A DNA stretch of 64,000 nt, from assembly GCA_021307315.1 (NCBI GenBank), contig JAJSPD010000109.1, forward strand, positions 44,160 to 108,159, in the 5' to 3' direction. The stretch's first letter is position 1, and every line of letters begins with the position of its first letter. Both the position numbers and the translations under genes were made by a program. Source of the stretch: Bisporella sp. PMI_857 (taxonomy: Eukaryota; Ascomycota; Leotiomycetes; Helotiales; Helotiaceae). The notes beneath the pieces were generated by a model. It was given only the letters and a program-made list of their open reading frames with translations, ran no database searches and was not told the DNA's origin. Shown here piece after piece: positions 57,531 to 64,000 of this stretch.

Positions 57531-60500
57531 TGTGACTGAACTACCGCCGGCTATTAACCTTTCAATCGACTATGATCCCCGATTCGGGACTCAGATATCG
57601 CTACATCAGGCCCATGGATACACAAACGCATGAGCTCTAGTGAAGATTCCAGGGCAACAGAGGAGACAAAGGTTTGGCTTATCAAGATTCAATCATTAAA
57701 ATCTTTTCGTTACATATTATATAACTATTTTTTATTTCGGGAAAGTTGGCACTAAGCTAATAAATGAACTAATCTAATAAATGAGCTAAACTATATACAA
57801 CAAGAGAGGAAAGTCAGGTGACGTGTAAAGTAAGCGCTAAAACACCAATATCGGATCTAAAACAAACTACTGCTCATTAGCCAAGGTGTCAAACCTGCTC
57901 CCACATTATACCTAACAATGGTGTCACGGTTGAAGAACGGCTTACGCTGAAACCAGTGCGAGAGATAGATGCAGATACAACATTCATCATATATGAAACT
58001 GTACTACAAGGCTGAATAAAAGCCATTTTTAACCTAGCCATTTACCACAAGCGTAGATGATTTAGTGTAACTGCCATTGATGACACCTCTAAACAAAGCG
58101 GTTTCCAAACTATTACCCGGCCTGTTTCTCAACCTTGCAGCCCACTCTGTTCTTCCACATCTTCAAGTAAGCTTAGGGTACGAATTCTCAATACCCGTAG
58201 TAGTTTAGCTAGAATATGCTTTTACTATAGTTTAAGCTCTGTCTTTCGTTTTCTGTGGACTTGCAAAGACTAAGTTTATGCAGTTTTTTGACTTTTGGAT
58301 CCAAGGTTGTTGGGAAAAAAAACTTGGATAGTCGCAAGTTGGCGACGCATTTGTTTATCGTAGTTTCGAAAATGACATGCATCAAAGCAAGTGGAAGGCG
58401 AGACACACCAGGATCCTCTGGGTAATCCGTCACGTCAAACCGAATTTATGATTGGGGTGATAGAAAAATGTGGATTGGACAAATGAATTTTGGTTCAACT
58501 AACGATAAGCATGACTGACTCCAAGATGGACGGGGTCAAAACCTACCGCAAGCTCAAAGGCAAGACCAACTTTATCGGCTGGAAGCGAGAGCTTGAGCCT
58601 GCAACCAAGCGAATGATATCTTTGAATGTTTCACCAGCGAAGAAGTCGCCTCTTCCAAACTAGGGTGAACGTATCCTGAAATACTAAGGACGAAGCGTCA
58701 ACTGAGGCTGAAATGGTAGCAGTATTCACGATAGCCTTGCCGGGCAAGCCTGTAGAAATGAAGTCCTCTCCAGCGAAGGTGGTGGAGGTCAGTTGGGATA
58801 GAAAAGATTTGCAGAGCGAGAGGACTATATTTTCTTTAGTTTGAAGTACAAGGGATGATTGGGGGGGGGTTTGGGCTGAGAAACGATAATGCAGCCAAGG
58901 CAGCAATCTAACTAGGAACTTATGATATCTAAGCCGGTAGAACTTGCACAAATGATGTGGCAGCAGAGCACAGGGAACTCGTCCGTGCGCAAGTTTTGGG
59001 ATACGAGCGAACAGGGACTGGGATGTTGTCACACAATTAGTGCGAATTATTTGGCCAGGTACCAGAGTACAGACAAGCGAGCCAAAAAGCATCTCACAAG
59101 GGGCCGCGATATTGTGGTCACATGACTATTCCGTGACCCAGAACTGTCATATATTTCGGCCTATGATGGGGCGAGAGTTCACGTAAGATCTGGAACCAAA
59201 AATACGATCAGCTGCTGTTACATACTCAGCCACAGCGAGGCCAAGATATAGCCTTATTTTAGCTTCAGGTGTGAAGGTAGCGTCACTCTTTGTTAGCAAC
59301 ACTACATTTATGTTCTTCTCACTTGAGTACGCTTCTGCGCTTCTAGGTGGCTGATTTATATATCATATATCAAGCCCAAAGCCAGCTGTAAACGCTAACA
59401 CAACCCTACTCCTAACTTCCTACAGCTTAAATGGAATAATAATGTGGAATTTAGTTCTAGTAGCCGTGATACAATTAGAGACACAAGTCATGTTTGCGTG
59501 CCGTGTGATGCAATAAATGCTCAGCATTACCTAGGAAGGCCGAACGCTCTTTATGGGGACAGTGAAAGCTACCAGCGATGGCATGTCGCTGAAAATGCTG
59601 AATTCGGACGTGGTTACTTAGGCTATCTTTACCCCCCAAAAGGAGGCCTTATTTGCAAAAGAGGAAATACAACATTAACCCCGAGTATAACTTTTCGTTT
59701 ATTAACATTTGTGTTTATTGATTCCTTTTTCCTAGCGTGCCTTTTTTGTCTTACGCCGTCCTGAGATATGTTGTTAGTATTATCGACATTGGTACTAACA
59801 TCCCATTGACAAGTCTTTAATTGCCTTTTTAACTTCGCTACTTGCAATTTTGCAACTAGTCTTATAGCTGTCACACTCTTGTGACACGTTTAATTTGGTT
59901 TAAATGCTTATTTACGGCTATCTGACACGTGATCCATACTCTTACTTAGTTGCAGGCTCTCTCGCGCTCTACCTTCATCCCTTAGCTTAGTATCCTCGTA
60001 ATAGGAACACCATATTATGCCCTACTAGGCACCTTGGGTGTATTTGTGACCAAAAATATTCTTGTAGAAAATCTACAACAAAAAAAAATTCAGTTACAGT
60101 AAAGCAAGTTAAGTTTATGATGGTTTGGTAGCCATTATAATGAAGCACAGTAGATTCAAAATCGGCTTTACATTAAAAGGATAATTTTGGCCACTGCCTG
60201 TTATCAACGGACAGAGTTGGCCAATAGGAAAGTATGAAGATATTGGGAGAAATTTGAAACAGAAGGTTATAATCCACGAGGTAGAGCAGGGCCATAAGAC
60301 AAATTAGGCTATCACATAGTAGATACCTAGGTAAACTTTTCATTAAAATATCAGGTTTGGATTGGCCAAATATAACTTCACAAAGCTTCATCGATGTGGT
60401 GGAAAGGCTGCATAGAACAACAGGGCTGTGACACAAATGTTAGCTACCAACACCCCGCTCCAATTTTTCGCGCGTGCAATGCATGTGTGACGGCCTGGCA

Positions 60501-60649
60501 GTTGTGCAACCGGAATGCGACAACTAGTAAATACAATAGAGCAAACACAACTGGAACAGCACAACCTGCAGCTGCAAGGGAATTACCGACTACTGTACGG
60601 GAATAACATGCAGCTACAGGCATAGAACCAGGAGGTGAAAAAGCAAGTA
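57531..60649. other. Transposon-rich, gene-free stretch
   Basis: Apart from a Copia-like gag scrap (listed separately) no coding feature is supported. The string CTTAGTATCCTCGTAATA (59988-60003) resembles one at 5284-5302, a hint of a shared dispersed repeat. Confidence 0.45.
58511..58663 (+). mobile_element. Copia-type gag N-terminal relic
   Basis: A 50-codon frame reads VKTYRKLKGKTNFIGWKREL, the L-x-G-x-x-N-x-x-x-W spacing seen at the start of Copia-type gag proteins. It ends at a stop and has no pol sequence downstream. Confidence 0.45.
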
Positions 60650-61172
60650 CAGTCAAACCTCGATATATCGGAACGCTCGGTTCCAAGCCAGTATTCCGAT
60701 ATATAGAGGATTCCGATGTAACGAGGTCTTACGTAATCGAGAATTGTTTGGATTCTAGCATTTTTTATAGTGGTATATACACCAAAATCGTCTGCGGCGC
60801 AACAAATCAGAAAGGTGAAAGCGGCACTAGCTTTGTTGACTCGTACTAAAAAATGAGATTTTAAATCAGCTTGTTTTGTAGATTTTTTTTCGAACTAACG
60901 TTTAAAAATCTTTTTCTTATAATCGAGCCAAAAAAGTAGAATTTCTCGATTTATTTGTTATATAATGTTACTTAATATCTGATATTTGAATTCTATTAGT
61001 AAAACTACGCGATTTTTATATCGGAATGCTACTAAAAATTGGCAGATTTATTCCGATCACGATATAAACGAGGATTCCGATATACAGAGCCAAAAATCGG
61101 CCGTTCCGAGGCTTTCTTCCGATAAATGGAGGATTCCGATATATCGAGTTCCGATATATCGAGGTTTGACTG
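60650..61172. mobile_element. pogo/Fot1-type MITE, 523 bp
   Basis: Perfect 24-bp inverted repeats begin CAGTCAAACCTCGATATATC, and TA dinucleotides flank both sides, as in Tc1/mariner-pogo elements. Sub-terminal ATTCCGATATA motifs repeat inside both ends. There is no transposase, so movement would need one supplied in trans. The perfect ends suggest recent activity. Confidence 0.9.
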
Positions 61173-61663
61173 TAATCAATTTCGTGTATTATCTTAACTA
61201 AGTGAGGCTTTTGTTTACCTGCGTGATAGAACTTATTTAGTCTCTTAGACGTGACTATAAAAACTTTAAAGGTTAATTTCGCACTTTTCAGTAAGGCTCT
61301 TATTATATTAACTCTAGCCAGTCAAATACAAAGGTTTGGAAATAAATAACATACCGCCGTTTTCTAAATCGCCGACTGATGACGTGCAAAACAACGAGGT
61401 ACAATATGTCGGAATAATATCCTTGCATTGCGCCATGCTTAAAACGGTAAAGCTCCATGCTAAAAAGGGGCTTCACTTTTAATGAGAGAGTGGTTGGGAA
61501 AAGACTTGTATTGCAACTTTAAGTGTAAAATTACTGCCATTTAGTCATTGTGCAGCGGGGTACAGTACTAGCGACTAAGTTTGAACCGAAAACACGAAAA
61601 TTCGCGTAACCTCCAGCACCACCTTTTTTAATTTTTTTAATTATAAACCAACCACGTATACTT

Positions 61664-61870
61664 TTGGGCCAGATTTCTGGCAATAGAAAAAAGAATACCC
61701 AATTAACCTTTTATGAGCGCGGAGAGATTATGGGAGCTTTAAAAATAGAGCATAAACTTATCGAAGTAGCTAAAGTGCTGAATTACTCGCCCGAAACTGT
61801 TATAATTACACAACGAAGATTTTTATTACGCACCAACAGCGAGACTTTTTGCGCAGCGGCCCGAAAATAA
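61664..61870 (+). mobile_element. Tc1/mariner-like transposase N-terminal relic
   Basis: The frame reads NRKKNTQLTFYERGEIMGAL and EVAKVLNYSPETVIITQRRF, resembling the helix-turn-helix DNA-binding part of Tc1-type transposases. The downstream frame to about 62040 is broken by stops, and AT content is high, as in RIP-decayed copies. Confidence 0.5.
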
Positions 61871-62178
61871 CATATACTAATCGAAATGTTCGAAAACTTG
61901 TACGATACTGCCGAGTACACTAAAAAAATACGTAGCAATAAATAAAAAATCGAAAAAGTTTTTATAGCATAAAGATACGCTAAAAAAAATGCTAAAGCTT
62001 TCGGGTATACTGAATTAGAAAACTAGAAGTCGGCCGGAGTTTACAAAAACTTATGCGCGTGCTAGACTTGCTTAAGCAATAGCTAGAAAAAACTGGACTT
62101 TTAAGTAATAGCAGCAATATATATAGTCTGACGAATGCTTTGCAAAGCGGGGCAAAAGCGAAGCACAAGTCTAGGTAT

Positions 62179-62381
62179 TGTCACGGCGCTGGCGCGCCTA
62201 CGGCTTCTATAAGGCCTGACGGCCTGTAAGGCACCCGTGGGGACACTCGCGTAGCACGTCACGTGATCCGAACTCCTGTATATAGGCTTCCCTTTCTACT
62301 TCCATAGTTCTGTAGTTCTATTATTCTCGATTCTTACCCGTATTACTTTGAGCCGTTGCTCCAATCCTACGTGCCGTAACA
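62179..62381 (+). repeat. Gypsy-type long terminal repeat, about 203 bp
   Basis: TGTCACGGCGCTGGCG at the left and CGTGCCGTAACA at the right form near-matching inverted ends with TG and CA. A TATATA-like box lies inside (CTGTATATAGG, about 62275). It directly precedes the gag-like region, so it is read as the 5' LTR; the 3' LTR would lie beyond the window. Confidence 0.7.
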
Positions 62382-62415
62382 TTATAATAGAACTCACATC
62401 ACATCACAATTCTAC

Positions 62416-64000
62416 TTGCGGAAGTATAACCTTTACCCTTACACACGGCTTGCACGCCCGTCGTACTCAGTTCCAGCCTTTATTGCGCTAAAGATTCAGG
62501 ATCTTTGTGAGACAGAGATCACACAGTTAAGCGTCGATACTCGAGAAGTATATACGCGCCCGTACGGCCCCGGAAACCCCGCTACGGAATTATTATTAAT
62601 TACTACAACAGTTACTGTTAACTCGCTTTGCTGATACTATAGCTGAAGCTATTTCCAGAGATAGAGTAAGCAGAGCAAAAAGCAAAAGAAAAGCAAAACC
62701 GACAAAAACACCAAGCACTGTGGATACTCCAGTTAATACCCAAAAGACTATAATAGTGGACTTTACAACTGTTAGTCAAGCAACGTTAATAGCACTAATA
62801 GAACAACTAGAAAACAGTCAAAAAAAGCAAGCTCGAGCTTAAAAACGAAGATTAGCAGCTCTGGAAAAAAAGTTTACTAGTCGAAACCGTTTTTAAACAA
62901 GTAATACAAAAGACAGCCTTAACGCCAACTGCTCTAGGCGCAATCGGGAACAGTTTTCAGAAGCTTTAACGCGCGGCGGTTTCAAAAGAACCAAAAACGT
63001 CAAAAAGCTTACGGATAGTGTAAACCCGACATACCGTTCTTGGAAAATAGCGCTTTTAGTTAAGTTTCGGAACTTTCGGAGCTAATTTTTTAACGAACAG
63101 ACCCGTATAAATTACTTGTTTATTAGCACTAGTAGAAATACACAGCAACACTTAGAAACACGTATAGAATCAAAAAGCGCGGATTTTTTTCGACTTCGTG
63201 ATAACATGCTAGCTTATTTCGACATGCTATTTGTTGACTCGAACGAAATTAGCGAAAGTAAAGTCGCTTACTATAAGCTAATAATGAAAAAAAAGCGAAA
63301 CGTTTGCAACGTTCCGCACTAGTTTTTGCAGCTAACAAACAAAAATAACGTGCTTAAAGAAGACTGGAAAAAATAACTTGTTTCGGAAACTTACAGTCAG
63401 CTTGCAAATAAGCTTTATGCCCGTAAAAGCTACTTTTGACAGTTTCTAAAAGCTAAGCGATCGAGCTCACAGCGTCTACTAAACTAAGCACATCTTTAGA
63501 AGCGCTTGGCTCGTAAAAGCAAGCGAAAAGCTTTCCCGGAAGCAGAAAGTAATTTATTTTAACTACAACTAATTGTAGCTCGTCAGAAAGCTTCTAGTAA
63601 CAGCAGCGACTTCAGGATCTTTTTTACGGAAACTACGCTTACAACCACAGCTACGCAAAAGCTAAACACTGCTTTAGCATTTGAAAAAGTATACTACAAC
63701 TGCAACAAGCAGTTACTACGCATTTTCGTGTTCGTTACTACGCAAGCTAACGCTTGTAAAAACCTTTAAAAGCAGTATCGAAAAAAAAGTAACAGTAAAG
63801 TTTGTTAGTAACTCGGAAAATCAAAAAAAACGAATTACTTTAAGCAAAGTTTTTTACTTAAAGCGAAAAAAACAAGTTAACTTCAAAAAAATAAAACTTG
63901 AAAAAGTTGATCGCGGGCCGCTATTGAACAAAGTATATACGTTAGTTAAAAATAGATTTGTTTATAACACTGTAGTTCTTTTTAATATTAGAGCGAACGG
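62416..64000 (+). mobile_element. Decayed Gypsy-type gag/pol, partial at window end
   Basis: Stop-broken frames follow a gag layout: basic RAKSKRKAKPTKTPSTVDTP, coiled LIALIEQLENSQKKQA, then YRSWKIALLVKF, RINYLFISTSRNTQQHLETR and MLAYFDMLFVDSNEISESKV, the conserved core of fungal Gypsy Gag. Later segments to the window end are even more AT-rich with many stops. The element is dead and continues past 64000. Confidence 0.75.

Noticed and set aside
1..64000. tRNA, rRNA and CRISPR signals
   Set aside because: No B-box/anticodon-arm combination forming a full tRNA, no rRNA-like conserved blocks and no spaced direct-repeat array were seen.

Overview
The window is nuclear DNA of a filamentous ascomycete (Pezizomycotina; a leotiomycete-like genome is my guess from protein style, not a measurement). 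The evidence is short 46-90 nt introns with GTRAGT donors and CTRAY branch sites, HET-domain genes, a DUF7580-like plus subtilase protein, the fungal MSFGFS-type N-terminal domain, and AT-rich transposon relics full of TAG stops as left by repeat-induced point mutation (RIP). No rRNA, tRNA or CRISPR array was seen.

Layout. 0-5 kb: a two-exon unknown gene, a broken Cys-rich (DnaJ zinc-finger-like) gene, and a large pseudogene joining a fungal coiled N-terminal domain to a DnaJ/Hsp40 C-terminal peptide-binding domain. 5.4-7.6 kb: a Helitron relic, a G-rich stretch and a repeat end. 8-15 kb: a C2H2 gene, a large DUF7580-like/S8 subtilase gene, and, convergent with it, a 283-residue protein that I read as a fungal gasdermin-like protein. 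15-25 kb: repeats, a broken kinase-fold gene, a divergent methyltransferase/FAD-oxidoreductase pair, a multi-pass membrane protein, a TIR element and a C-terminally anchored membrane protein. 26-35 kb: a trypsin-fold protein with Cys at the usual Ser position and a disordered tail, a clean MITE, and a kinesin with a GC-AG intron. 36-45 kb: a large glycine-rich DUF7932-like gene with a mutated splice donor, a DUF7730/F-box-like gene and a dynamin-like GTPase. 46-57.5 kb: two HET-domain genes, a CFEM-like surface protein and a tail-anchored unknown. 57.5-64 kb: transposon graveyard (Copia gag relic, pogo/Fot1-type MITE, Tc1/mariner transposase relic, LTR plus decayed Gypsy gag).

Functionally the stable genes are rich in families tied to fungal self/non-self recognition and regulated cell death: HET domains, DUF7580-like/S8 protease, gasdermin-like pore former, dynamin-like GTPase and trypsin-fold protein. 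The most interesting unit is the protease/gasdermin-like convergent pair (10.8-15.0 kb), which has the layout expected of a HET-Q1/HET-Q2-type cell-death module in which the subtilase would activate the pore former by cleavage. That link is inference from family resemblance and adjacency; no search could be run here.
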